This document shows, piece by piece, positions 27,380 through 34,989 of a DNA stretch of 64,000 nt. This DNA comes from Lachnoclostridium edouardi (GTDB lineage: Bacteria; Bacillota; Clostridia; Lachnospirales; Lachnospiraceae), in NCBI RefSeq assembly GCF_900240245.1, contig NZ_OESQ01000001.1, positions 2,281,615 through 2,345,614 on the forward strand. Direction: 5' to 3'. The translations under genes were made by a program, and so were the position numbers. How positions within the stretch are numbered: the stretch's first letter is position 1; each line of letters starts with the position of its first letter. Under the pieces are notes generated by a model, which worked only from the letters and a program-made list of their open reading frames with translations, was not told where the DNA came from and did no database searches.

Positions 27380-27519
27380 AGATTGCAGGGAAAAACATAA
27401 GAAAATACGAGAAGGTTTGAGAAGATACCTTGAAAAGAAAGGAAAACTCAAAAGTCGGAAAACCCTGAAATATCAAGCGTTTGAGAAGAAATACTGGACT
27501 AAAATGGAGATATAAAAAG

Positions 27520-27645
27520 ATGATTAAAGTATTATTTATCTGCCACGGCAATATCTTGAAAAGCCCTGAAAAATCCTGTAAAATCAATAGATTTACAAAG
27601 CAAATAGGCACTTACTACACCACTACTACACCATTTTTTCAGTAA
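27520..27645 (+). pseudogene. Second detached phosphatase 5' end at the A/B junction
   Basis: ATG 27520 opens MIKVLFICHGNI, the phosphatase N-terminus through the start of its P-loop, then runs into element B sequence and stops at 27643. The 19-base stretch TATTTATCTGCCACGGCAA is shared with the intact gene at 37504. The attachment core is 27538-27550. The segment before it belongs to the right end of element A, which carries its own start region for the target gene. Confidence 0.8.
27613..27633. repeat. Left arm-type repeats of element B
   Basis: TACTACACCA occurs at 27613-27622 and 27624-27633. The same unit occurs four times at the right end of element B. Confidence 0.65.
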
Positions 27646-27854
27646 GAGCCTTGAATGACAAAATTGTAAATGGAAAAATTTAGCGGCAGCGTCCTTTGAA
27701 TGGATTGCTGCCGCTTGTGTTAGGGACTAATAATAGAATATCTACCCTAAGCAAATGCTCATGTGTGGTAAAGTAACACACAAGAATTTTGCAGACAGCA
27801 GCACCTATTATTCCGTACCTGTTTATCAAAATTTAGAAAAACTATAATCTCATA

Positions 27855-27888
27855 TTGACTTTTTTCGATTTGAAGCATATACTTAAAT
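27855..27888 (+). promoter_or_regulatory. Promoter and candidate ArsR operator
   Basis: TTGACT (27855-27860) and TATACT (27878-27883) are 17 bases apart. An imperfect palindrome, ATTTGAAGCATATACTTAAAT (27868-27888), covers the -10 box, the usual place for an ArsR-family repressor site. Confidence 0.6.
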
Positions 27889-27915
27889 CAAGAAATTTAG
27901 ATTTGAGGTGAGAAC

Positions 27916-28233
27916 ATGGCAAATATTTATGAGGAAAGAGCAAAAATCTTTAAGGCTTTAAGTGATGAGCGTAGGTTACGCATTTTAGAACTTTTGCAGA
28001 ATGGCGAAAAGTGTACTTGTACTTTGACCGATGAAGTAAATATGCCTCAATCTTCGCTCTCCTATCACATGAAAATCCTATGTGAAGCGGGTATTGTGAC
28101 AGGTCGTGAGGACGGTAAATGGACGCATTACCAAATCAGCAAGCAAGGCAGTGAAAAGGTACTGGCTTTATTGAAAGATACGATTGCTATTAACGAAACA
28201 AATATGAGTTGTAATAAGTGTTCAAATACCTAA
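27916..28233 (+). CDS. ArsR/SmtB-family metal-responsive repressor
   Basis: The 105-residue protein has a winged helix (IFKALSDERRLRILELLQNG, then MPQSSLSYHMKILCEAGIVTGREDGKWTHYQI). Two Cys in GEKCTCTLTDE sit in the recognition region in the ELxVCDL-type position used by arsenic and antimony sensors. Two more Cys in MSCNKC are at the C-terminus. It is probably a metal(loid)-released repressor of its own operon, consistent with the palindrome over its -10 box. A terminator-like hairpin at 28235 may reduce read-through into the permease gene. Confidence 0.88.
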   Translation: MANIYEERAKIFKALSDERRLRILELLQNGEKCTCTLTDEVNMPQSSLSYHMKILCEAGIVTGREDGKWTHYQISKQGSEKVLALLKDTIAINETNMSCNKCSNT

Positions 28234-28234
28234 A

Positions 28235-28263
28235 AGCCGTTCCAATATGGCAACGGTTTTTTT
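28235..28263 (+). terminator. Hairpin between arsR-like gene and permease
   Basis: GCCGTT and AACGGT pair around a short loop and are followed by TTTTTTT. It begins at the arsR-like stop codon and lies 50 bases before the permease, so it is probably a partial terminator inside the operon. Confidence 0.6.
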
Positions 28264-28314
28264 CAGAAACATCAAATCGAATTTTCTTGATTTATGAGAA
28301 AGAGAGGTTAGGAT

Positions 28315-29328
28315 ATGCAGGCACTAAAAAGTGTTTGGGATTTCTTTCAGAATGAAATCCTCGGTATGAAATGGCTAAACCAACTGATAGGAAATCTATT
28401 AGAAGCGTGTGGTCTATCTACCGAAACTCGGTTAGGGGGAAGCGTTCAGTTTTTCATCTACGACACCATAAAAATTATGCTATTGCTGGGCGTTTTGATT
28501 TTGATAATTTCGTATATTCAAAGCTATTTCCCGCCGGAAAGAACCAAAAAGATATTAGGAAGATTTAGAGGAATCGGGGCAAATATGATAGCTGCCCTTT
28601 TGGGAACAGTTACACCGTTTTGTTCTTGTTCGTCCATTCCATTATTTATCGGTTTTACCAGTGCGGGGCTGCCGCTGGGTGTTACATTTTCTTTTTTAAT
28701 TTCTTCTCCTATGGTAGACCTCGGCTCTCTTGTACTTCTTATGAGCATATTCGGCTGGAAAGTGGCAATCGTGTATGTCCTACTCGGACTTATAATTGCT
28801 GTTGCAGGAGGAAGTTTAATTGAAAAACTACACCTTGAAAATGAAGTAGAGGAATATATTAAAAAAGGAAAATCCGTTGATATTCCACAGGAAGAATTGC
28901 ACTTTAAGGATAGACTTCATTTTGCATGGGAACAGGTTGTATCTACTGCAAAAAAGGTTGCACCTTATGTCTTAATCGGTGTAGGTATCGGGGCTATTAT
29001 TCATAACTGGATACCGGAAGAAATTATTGTCAAGATACTCGGAGATAATAACCCATTTGGTGTAATTATTGCAACGATTGCCGGAGTACCCATGTATGCA
29101 GATATTTTTGGAACAATTCCGATTGCAGAAGCACTACTGGCAAAGGGAGCATTGTTGGGCGTTGTTTTATCTTTTATGATGGGCGTTACCACTTTGTCTC
29201 TGCCGTCAATGATTATGCTTCGTAAAGCTGTAAAGCTTAAACTTTTATGGATTTTTATTGCAATCTGTACTGTCGGAATTATACTGGTTGGCTATTTCTT
29301 TAACACCATTCAGCCACTACTAATTTGA
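28315..29328 (+). CDS. Permease of the DUF318/ArsP-like family
   Basis: The 337-residue protein has about eight hydrophobic segments in two halves. The first half holds the conserved TPFCSCSSIPLFIGFTSAGLPLGVTFSFLISSPMV signature of PF03773 permeases, and the second half contains GVPMYADIFGTIPIAEALLAKG. Members include ArsP, which exports trivalent organoarsenicals, and homologues proposed to export copper or zinc. With an ArsR-type repressor upstream and a thioredoxin-like protein downstream, an arsenical or thiophilic metal exporter is likely; the exact substrate is not shown. Confidence 0.82.
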   Translation: MQALKSVWDFFQNEILGMKWLNQLIGNLLEACGLSTETRLGGSVQFFIYDTIKIMLLLGVLILIISYIQSYFPPERTKKILGRFRGIGANMIAALLGTVTPFCSCSSIPLFIGFTSAGLPLGVTFSFLISSPMVDLGSLVLLMSIFGWKVAIVYVLLGLIIAVAGGSLIEKLHLENEVEEYIKKGKSVDIPQEELHFKDRLHFAWEQVVSTAKKVAPYVLIGVGIGAIIHNWIPEEIIVKILGDNNPFGVIIATIAGVPMYADIFGTIPIAEALLAKGALLGVVLSFMMGVTTLSLPSMIMLRKAVKLKLLWIFIAICTVGIILVGYFFNTIQPLLI

Positions 29329-29342
29329 AATGAGGTAGAAAA

Positions 29343-29537
29343 ATGCACTGCGAAAATGTAAAAGAATGTATTTGTCCCAAAACATCGTGCCCAAATCATG
29401 GGAGGTGTTGTGCTTGCGTCATAAAGCACCGTACAACGGATAGTTTGCCTTATTGCTTGTTCCCAGATAATGGTGGGGATAAAAGCAATCGAAATCATTA
29501 TGAGGTTTTGAAAAAACGCTTTGAAAGCGAAAAATAA
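29343..29537 (+). CDS. Small Cys-rich protein (DUF6485-like)
   Basis: The 64-residue product has eight Cys residues, most in the first 43 residues (CENVKECICPKTSCPNHGRCCAC and YCLFP), the layout I associate with DUF6485. It probably binds a metal. The gene lies 14 bases after the permease and just before the thioredoxin-like gene, so it belongs to the same metal-response operon. Its function is unknown. Confidence 0.6.
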   Translation: MHCENVKECICPKTSCPNHGRCCACVIKHRTTDSLPYCLFPDNGGDKSNRNHYEVLKKRFESEK

Positions 29538-29552
29538 ATGGAGGTATTCATT

Positions 29553-29924
29553 ATGTCATTATTTAACAGAAAAAACAAAGAAGAAAAAACACTTGCGTGT
29601 GCTTGTAATGCCGGCTGCCCGACAAGTGAGGTAACAGAAACCAAGCTGGAAAAAGAGTGTTGCGGAAAAACAGTGGACGGGATTTGCTGTATTAAGGTTT
29701 TAGGTTCTGGTTGCAAAAGCTGTCATGCACTGTTAGAAGCAGCTCAAGAAGCAGTTCATTCAATGGGACTTACCATTGAGGTTGAATATATTACAGACAT
29801 GGAAAAAATTATGCAGTATGGAGTAATGAGTATGCCAGCTCTTGTTGTAAATGAACAGGTTGCTTCTATGGGAAAGGTGTTGAAAGCAAAAGAAGTAGAA
29901 ACACTTTTGAAAAAATTGATTTAG
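29553..29924 (+). CDS. Thioredoxin-like protein (TM0996/MTH895 type)
   Basis: I place the start at ATG 29553 behind GGAGG; ATG 29538 overlaps that site. The 123-residue product has a Cys-rich N-terminal segment (CACNAGC, then ECCGKTVDGICC), followed by a small thioredoxin fold with the active site GSGCKSCHAL and the cis-Pro region VMSMPALVVNEQV. Such proteins are frequently encoded beside DUF318 permeases and ArsR repressors and may reduce or hand over metal(loid)s. It is the last gene of the cargo operon. Confidence 0.85.
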   Translation: MSLFNRKNKEEKTLACACNAGCPTSEVTETKLEKECCGKTVDGICCIKVLGSGCKSCHALLEAAQEAVHSMGLTIEVEYITDMEKIMQYGVMSMPALVVNEQVASMGKVLKAKEVETLLKKLI

Positions 29925-29941
29925 CAAATCCAGCCGAGCCA

Positions 29942-30041
29942 GTCAACGGCAAGTAAATGGGCTACGCCCACCGTTGACAGCCCCGTCTGTCCTTGCTGGT
30001 GGGTAATCAAGGGGCGACAGCAAAAAGTGCTGCCGCCCTTT
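29942..30041. other. Two inverted repeats between cargo and backbone of element B
   Basis: GTCAACGG (29942-29949) pairs with CCGTTGAC (29971-29978). GGGCGACAGCA then pairs with TGCTGCCGCCC (30012-30041), a strong terminator-like hairpin that ends in CTTTCC. The base composition changes to GC-rich from here, so the cargo/backbone junction is close by. Confidence 0.5.
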
Positions 30042-30069
30042 CCCATAATCGAAGAAAGGGGGATTTTCC

Positions 30070-30513
30070 ATGACCGAACAGGAAGCCTATCAAGAACATA
30101 TCCGTTATACCCATGATACCTATTGCCGGATTGTTATTCGCCATGCGTCCTTTGACGCTGCCCGTATGCTGGCGGCAAGGTGGAAACGGGAAATCTCCCT
30201 TGAATATCTGACCGAAGAAAAGTTTGTCCCACTAAGCACCACAGACGAGTATTTTCAAGTGCCGGACTATGGCGAAACCTATCCGTTTTCTGTCCGGGGG
30301 CAGACGATATTTTTAGATAGCTGTTCCCTTGCGGCGGCTCTTGCCGAACTGCCGGAACAGACGCAGGAGGAAATCTTTTTGTATTACTTCCAGCACTTGA
30401 CGCAGAAAGAAATCGGAGAACAAAGCGGCTGGACACGCAGCACAATCGGGCGGCATATCCAGCTTGCCTTGAAGCGGCTGAAAGAGGAAATGGAGGTGTT
30501 GTCCCATGAGTAA
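30070..30513 (+). CDS. Sigma-70 region 4-like factor of mobile elements
   Basis: The 147-residue product has its recognisable part at the C-terminus: AELPEQTQEEIFLYYFQHLTQKEIGEQSGWTRSTIGRHIQLALKRLKEEM, a sigma region 4 helix-turn-helix. The N-terminal half is not clearly sigma region 2. Such short sigma-like proteins are standard in Tn1549-type and related elements and are thought to regulate transfer genes. It overlaps the next gene by eight bases. Confidence 0.8.
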   Translation: MTEQEAYQEHIRYTHDTYCRIVIRHASFDAARMLAARWKREISLEYLTEEKFVPLSTTDEYFQVPDYGETYPFSVRGQTIFLDSCSLAAALAELPEQTQEEIFLYYFQHLTQKEIGEQSGWTRSTIGRHIQLALKRLKEEMEVLSHE

Positions 30514-30706
30514 CCGACTTCTCCCTTATGACACGATAATAAAGGCACATGAGGGCGACCCCATAGCGATACAAGCCGTCCTTGACCGATACGCCGGATA
30601 TATCCGCTATTTCTCCAAGATGAACGGCTATTATAACTCTGATATGGAGGACTACATCAGAACAAAGCTGATTGAAAGCCTGTTCAAGTTCCGGCTTGAC
30701 CGTTGA
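30506..30706 (+). CDS. Helix-turn-helix protein of conjugative-transposon type
   Basis: The 66-residue product begins LPYDTIIKAHEGDPIAIQAVLDRYAGYIRYFS, which matches the small HTH-domain proteins that follow the sigma-like factor in many Firmicute elements, with a Tyr/Asp-rich middle (MNGYYNSDMEDYIR). It is translationally coupled to the sigma-like gene by an overlap. It probably acts with it in regulating element functions. Confidence 0.75.
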   Translation: MSNRLLPYDTIIKAHEGDPIAIQAVLDRYAGYIRYFSKMNGYYNSDMEDYIRTKLIESLFKFRLDR

Positions 30707-30761
30707 GTTTGGATTGATGATATGATAAAATTAGTCCAATAAATGCGAACGGGAGGTTAGT

Positions 30762-31133
30762 ATGAAAAAAATTATATTGATAATCTGTACATTAGTCTTT
30801 CTTATATCTTTAACTGCGTGTGGCACAAAATTTGATGGTAGTCGTACTGGAAACGATAGTGAATTTATCATGGAATATAGTGTGTTAAATACAACGGACG
30901 CACAGGATTTAACTATTGAATCTGGAGATACAATTAGTGCTAAAATTGTAATAGATAAAGGTAGCTTATCAATAAAAATTCAAAAAGACGGGGAAGAACC
31001 TATCTATGAAAGTAACGGAATTTCCACATCTAATGAGTTTGATGTTGAAATTGATGAAAGCGGAACATACACAGTTGAAGTAACAGGAAAAAAAGCAAAA
31101 GGAAGTGTTAGTTTCATAGTGCAGAGTAATTGA
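30762..31133 (+). CDS. Putative small lipoprotein carried by element B
   Basis: The 123-residue product has a lipoprotein signal peptide (KKIILIICTLVFLISLTAC) with lipobox LTAC. The mature part is Asp/Ser/Ile-rich and predicted to be all-beta (SKIQKDGEEPIYE, then DESGTYTVEVTGKKAKGSVSF), like a small beta-sandwich. It is AT-rich among GC-rich neighbours, suggesting cargo. It has a GGGAGG site. I cannot assign a family; surface exclusion or stress sensing would be guesses. Confidence 0.65.
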   Translation: MKKIILIICTLVFLISLTACGTKFDGSRTGNDSEFIMEYSVLNTTDAQDLTIESGDTISAKIVIDKGSLSIKIQKDGEEPIYESNGISTSNEFDVEIDESGTYTVEVTGKKAKGSVSFIVQSN

Positions 31134-31177
31134 AGAACTTCCAGTTTACTATACTGAACCACCATAAAAACTGAATA

Positions 31178-31246
31178 TCCCGCCGCCCCGCAGCGGCACG
31201 CAAAGCAGTAAATCCGAAAAAGATTTGCTGCTTTTTTTGCGCCCAT
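31178..31246 (+). promoter_or_regulatory. Conserved hairpin upstream of the element B mobilization genes
   Basis: CCGCCGCCCCGCAGCGGCAC, then AAGCAGTAAATCCGAAAAAG and TTTGCTGCTTTTTTTGCGCCC, closely repeats the sequence at 21760-21830 of element A. Both stand before mobilization genes. It forms a terminator-like hairpin (AGCAGTAAATC/GATTTGCTGCT). Confidence 0.5.
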
Positions 31247-31450
31247 TTTTGGCAAATTTCAAAATGTTCCGTATTAGACAGTGAAGCCAAAAAAGGTTGC
31301 CTTTTTTTCAGACAGCGGGCAAAAAACAGCTTCCGAAACGCCTTATTGTCGGGAAAGACCGAGCCGCCGGAAAAGTTTTTTCCGGAAAGTCCGTCATTTT
31401 TGCCTTTTGCGGTGTTGTAGGGAGTAAGGGGAGAACGCCACCCGCAGCCT

Positions 31451-31586
31451 TTTATAAAAAAGCTGGTTATAGATTTCCCGAAAAAGTGGCAGTAGCAAGT
31501 GAGGGCAATCCGGCAGCTCTTTATGAAAAAAGCTGGTTGCGATTTCCCGAAAAAGTGGCAGTAGGAAGTGAACGGCAGTCCGGCAG
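31451..31586. repeat. Two near-identical 66-bp tandem repeats before mobC
   Basis: The units at 31451-31516 and 31520-31586 share AAAAAAGCTGGTT, GATTTCCCGAAAAAGTGGCA and CCGGCAG with few differences. They fill much of the 613-base gap (31134-31746) between the lipoprotein gene and mobC, where oriT of MobC/relaxase systems normally lies. The frame open through this region reads the repeat as protein, but the mobC start at 31747 with AAAGGAGG is far better. Confidence 0.6.
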
Positions 31587-31746
31587 TTTCTTAGAGCAAG
31601 ATTCTACCGCAGTACCAAAATTCGCTTTTCGCTCATTTTGCCCCTGCGGGAATCTTGTTGGGGAGTGCCTTCCCCAAACCCTGCTTATGCGGCTTACGCC
31701 GCTTATCCCGCCGCAGCCATGCGGCAGCCGAAAGGAGGTTTTTACC

Positions 31747-32145
31747 ATGCGAAAACGATATAACACGCCGCACCGCAGCCGGGTAGTCAAGACACGCATG
31801 ACCGAGGAAGAATACGCCGAGTTTGCGGAAAGGCTTTCTGCCTGCAACATGAGCCAAGCCGAGTTTATCCGGCAAGCCATAACCGGGGCAGCCATACGCC
31901 CCATCATAACCGTTTCCCCCGTCAATGATGAGCTGCTTGCCGCTGTCGGGAAACTGACCGCCGAATACGGCAGGATCGGCGGCAACTTAAACCAGATAGC
32001 CCGGACGCTGAACGAGTGGCACAGCCCCTACCCGCAGCTTGCCGGGGAGGTACGGGCGGCGGTTTCCGACCTTGCTGCCCTAAAGTTTGAAGTCTTGCAG
32101 AAAGTGGGTGACGCTGTTGGCAACATTCAAACATATCAGCTCTAA
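31747..32145 (+). CDS. mobC: MobC-like relaxosome accessory protein
   Basis: The 132-residue product starts at ATG 31747 behind AAAGGAGG. It has a basic ribbon-helix-helix-like N-terminus (HRSRVVKTRMTEEEYAEFAERL, MSQAEFIRQAI) and the MobC signature RIGGNLNQIARTLN near residue 87. MobC proteins bind oriT and help the relaxase open the DNA. Its 3' end overlaps the relaxase gene by 38 bases, and the repeats at 31451-31586 lie upstream. Confidence 0.88.
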   Translation: MRKRYNTPHRSRVVKTRMTEEEYAEFAERLSACNMSQAEFIRQAITGAAIRPIITVSPVNDELLAAVGKLTAEYGRIGGNLNQIARTLNEWHSPYPQLAGEVRAAVSDLAALKFEVLQKVGDAVGNIQTYQL

Positions 32146-33742
32146 AAATGCGGACTATGGCGCAGCGGAAGCCTATCTCACATTTGAGCATGACGAGTTT
32201 ACCATGAAGCCCACCCTTGATGAAAACGGGCGGCTGATACCGAGGGAGGATTACCGCATTTCTTCCCTCAACTGCGGGGGCGAGGATTTCGCCGTTGCCT
32301 GTATGCGAGCCAATCTCCGCTATGAGAAAAACCAAAAACGGGAAGATGTGAAAAGCCACCACTATATCATCAGCTTTGACCCACGGGACGGGACAGACAA
32401 CGGCTTGACCGTAGACCGGGCGCAGGAGCTGGGCGAGCAGTTCTGTAAAGAACATTTCCCCGGACACCAAGCCCTTGTATGCACCCACCCGGACGGGCAT
32501 AACCACAGCGGCAATATCCATGTGCATATCGTCATCAATTCCCTGCGGATTTATGAAGTCCCGCTTCTGCCCTACATGGACAGACCAGCCGACACACGGG
32601 AGGGCTGCAAGCACCGCTGTACCAACGCCGCTATGGAATATTTCAAGAGTGAAGTCATGGAGATGTGCCACTGGGAGGGGCTTTACCAAATCGACCTCTT
32701 GAACGGCAGCAAGGAACGGATAACGGAACGGGAATACTGGGCGGCAAAGAAAGGGCAGCTTGCCCTTGATAAAGAGAACGCCGCCAGAGAAGCCGCCGGA
32801 CAGCCGACCAAGCCCACCAAGTTTGAAACGGACAAGGCAAAGCTGCGCCGGACGATACGGCAGGCACTTTCCCAAGCTACCAGCTTTGACGAGTTTTCTT
32901 CCCTTTTGCTGCGGGAGGGTGTGACCGTCAAGGAAAGCCGGGGGCGGCTTTCCTACCTCACGCCAGACAGGACAAAGCCTATCACAGCCCGGAAGCTGGG
33001 GGACGATTTTGACAAGGCTGCTGTCCTTGCCCTGCTCACGCAGAACGCCCGCAGAGCCGCCGAACAGACCAAAGCCATACCCGAATACCCACACACCCAA
33101 AAAGGACGCTTGTGGGAGGAAAAAGCCGCAAAAACCACCCCGGCAGACAACGCCTTGCAGCGCATGGTTGACCGGGAAGCCAAGCGAGCCGAGGGCAAGG
33201 GCGTGGGCTATGACCGCTGGGCGGCAAAGCACAACCTAAAGCAAATGGCAGCTACCGTTACTGCCTACCAGCAGTACGGCTTTTCTTCCCCGGAGGAACT
33301 GGACGAAGCCTGTTCTGCCGCCTATGCCGCCATGCAGGAAAGCCTTACAGAGCTGAAGCAGGTGGAAAAGACGCTGGACGGGAAAAAGGAGCTGCAACGG
33401 CAGGTGCTTGCCTATTCCAAGACCCGCCCTGTCCGGGACGGGCTGAAACAGCAGAAAAACGCCAAAGCAAAAGCAGCCTACCGACAGAAGCACGAAAGCG
33501 ACTTTATCATAGCAGACGCAGCCGCCCGCTATTTCAGGGAGAACGGCATTTCCAAGCTGCCGAGCTATAAAGCCCTGCAAGCAGAGATTGAAACCCTTAT
33601 CAAAGAGAAAAACAGCGGCTACAACGATTACCGGGCAAAACGGGAGGAATACCGCCGCTTACAGACGGTCAAGGGCAATATCGACCAGATTTTACGCCGG
33701 AGCGAGCCGCAGCGCAGAAAGGAGCAGAGCCATGAACGGTAA
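32108..33742 (+). CDS. Relaxase/mobilization nuclease of element B
   Basis: The likely start is GTG 32108 or a nearby codon inside the mobC overlap. The protein of about 544 residues begins LLATFKHISSKNADYGAAEAYLTFEHDEF. The metal-binding histidines are in SGNIHVHIVINSLRIYE (near residue 145), with SHHYIISFDPRDG upstream, the pattern of PF03432 relaxases (MOBP type). The C-terminal half is Lys/Gln-rich and helical. It nicks oriT for transfer using a helper secretion system. This relaxase is of a different type from the one in element A. Confidence 0.88.
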   Translation: MTLLATFKHISSKNADYGAAEAYLTFEHDEFTMKPTLDENGRLIPREDYRISSLNCGGEDFAVACMRANLRYEKNQKREDVKSHHYIISFDPRDGTDNGLTVDRAQELGEQFCKEHFPGHQALVCTHPDGHNHSGNIHVHIVINSLRIYEVPLLPYMDRPADTREGCKHRCTNAAMEYFKSEVMEMCHWEGLYQIDLLNGSKERITEREYWAAKKGQLALDKENAAREAAGQPTKPTKFETDKAKLRRTIRQALSQATSFDEFSSLLLREGVTVKESRGRLSYLTPDRTKPITARKLGDDFDKAAVLALLTQNARRAAEQTKAIPEYPHTQKGRLWEEKAAKTTPADNALQRMVDREAKRAEGKGVGYDRWAAKHNLKQMAATVTAYQQYGFSSPEELDEACSAAYAAMQESLTELKQVEKTLDGKKELQRQVLAYSKTRPVRDGLKQQKNAKAKAAYRQKHESDFIIADAAARYFRENGISKLPSYKALQAEIETLIKEKNSGYNDYRAKREEYRRLQTVKGNIDQILRRSEPQRRKEQSHER

Positions 33743-34118
33743 TATCCCCCGCATGGACTACCGCCAGTACCGGGCAGCCCGCCGCCTTGTGCATGAGTGC
33801 TGCAACTATGACAGCGGGAATTGTTTGCTGTTGGAGGACGGCGAGCCTTGCGTGTGTGTGCAGAGTATCAGCTATTCGCTGCTCTGCCGCTGGTTTACTG
33901 CCGCTGTCCTGCCCCTTGATGAAGTACTGGAAGCCGCCCTCATGCGCCGGGGAAGCCGGAAACGCTGCGCTGTCTGCGGGGCGTTCTTTGTCCCCAAATC
34001 CAACCGGGGGAAATACTGCCCGGACTGCGCCGGACGCATGAAGCGGATAAACGCCGCCAAACGGAAGCGGAAACAAAGGGAGAAATGTCACGCTTTAGGG
34101 CATTTCAAACCCGCATAA
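33732..34118 (+). CDS. Cysteine-rich VLF-domain-type protein
   Basis: The start is ATG 33732 behind AAAGGAGCAG, overlapping the relaxase end by 11 bases. The 128-residue product carries RQYRAARRLVHECCNYDSGNCLLLEDG, then CVCVQSISYSLLCRWF and AVLPLD, and ends with a zinc-ribbon-like CAVCGAFFVPKSNRGKYCPDCAGRMKRINAAKRKRKQR. This is the cysteine-rich VLF pattern found beside relaxases in many Firmicute elements. It is probably a zinc-dependent DNA-binding accessory protein; its role is unknown. Confidence 0.8.
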   Translation: MNGNIPRMDYRQYRAARRLVHECCNYDSGNCLLLEDGEPCVCVQSISYSLLCRWFTAAVLPLDEVLEAALMRRGSRKRCAVCGAFFVPKSNRGKYCPDCAGRMKRINAAKRKRKQREKCHALGHFKPA

Positions 34119-34236
34119 ATCAAGGCTTTTTGGAAGGGTGTCAAAGGGTGCGTGATACATTTATCCTTTTCCCCCGAAAACGCCCCCTAAAAGCGTAACA
34201 GAACCCATAGACAGACACCACAAGGAGGTGAACCCT

Positions 34237-34989
34237 ATCGCTGATTATATGACCGCAGAAACGGAGCTGCCCGCTTACCTGCCTTACCCCCGTTTCCTGC
34301 TGAAAATGGACATATCCCACACAGCCAAGCTGCTGTATGCGCTGCTGTTAGACCGTTCCACCCTTTCCCAGAAGAACGGCTGGCAGGACAGCGAGGGGCG
34401 GACATACATTGTCTACCCCATAGCAGAGATAGCGGAAATGCTGGATAAAGGCTGTACCACCATAAAGGGCGCACTGAACGAACTGGACGCTGCCGGGCTG
34501 CTGGAACGCAGACGGACAGGCTTTTCTGCCGCCAACCGTCTGTATGTAAAAGTGCCGGATATTCCAGTGGTACAGTTTTCCGACCAACTGACGGACGGAA
34601 AACCGCCCCTCATAAGGGCAGGAAACCGACCAACTGACAGCCGGAAAACTGACCTTATGACGGTCGGAAAACCGTCCCCTAACCAAACTAATATAAACAA
34701 CCTAATAGAGAGCCAAACAAAAAGAGCGAGTGAGGGGCAGCCCCCCGCCGCTTATGGCAGATATAAAAATGTATTCCTTTCTGACGCAGAACTTTTGGAG
34801 CTGGAACAGGATTTCCCCGGCAAGTGGGAGTATTACCTTGACCGGCTTTCCTGTCATATCGCTTCCACCGGGAAGCAGTACCACAGCCATGCAGCCACCA
34901 TTTACAAGTGGGCGCAGGAGGACGCTGCCAAAGAGAAGCCAAAGAAAGGAATACCGGACTATTCGTTCAAGGAGGGAGAAAGCCTATGA
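34237..34989 (+). CDS. repA: Replication initiator protein A (RepA N-terminal domain)
   Basis: The protein of about 250 residues has the RepA winged-helix start (ELPAYLPYPRFLLKMDISHTAKLLYALLLDR, GCTTIKGALNELDAAGLLERRRTG) and a C-terminal DnaD-like part. The start is unusual: AAGGAGG at 34222-34228 is followed at good spacing by ATC (34237), which opens ADYMTAETELP; GTG 34228 lies inside the ribosome site and ATG 34249 is 20 bases away. I therefore favour the ATC or the ATG 34249. It probably initiates replication of the excised element with the DnaC-like ATPase, which overlaps it by four bases. Confidence 0.82.
   Translation: MADYMTAETELPAYLPYPRFLLKMDISHTAKLLYALLLDRSTLSQKNGWQDSEGRTYIVYPIAEIAEMLDKGCTTIKGALNELDAAGLLERRRTGFSAANRLYVKVPDIPVVQFSDQLTDGKPPLIRAGNRPTDSRKTDLMTVGKPSPNQTNINNLIESQTKRASEGQPPAAYGRYKNVFLSDAELLELEQDFPGKWEYYLDRLSCHIASTGKQYHSHAATIYKWAQEDAAKEKPKKGIPDYSFKEGESL

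Larger units (their letters stand above)
11617..27537 (+). mobile_element. Integrative mobilizable element A (about 15.9 kb)
   Basis: It is bounded by identical 13-bp cores ATCTGCCACGGCA at 11617-11629 and 27538-27550. Paired TTTACCAA repeats sit inside both ends (11710-11728 and 27360-27379), as expected of arm-type integrase sites. Contents from left to right are TnpV, the giant Cap4/STAND gene, an XRE regulator, small replication and mobilization genes, a C45-type hydrolase, a relaxase, CHC2 primase, VapE, Xis and a tyrosine integrase with an amber stop. No secretion-system genes are present, so transfer would need a helper. The Cap4/STAND and hydrolase genes are clearly more AT-rich than the backbone and look like cargo. 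Confidence 0.8.

Noticed and set aside
31297..31746. N-terminal extension of mobC through the 66-bp repeats
   Set aside because: The start at 31747 has a strong AAAGGAGG and matches the family N-terminus; the extension is only the repeat region read as protein.
31922..33232. A 436-codon open frame on the minus strand
   Set aside because: It is antisense to mobC and the relaxase, both of which have family motifs; GC-rich coding sequence yields long shadow frames, and this one shows no family pattern.
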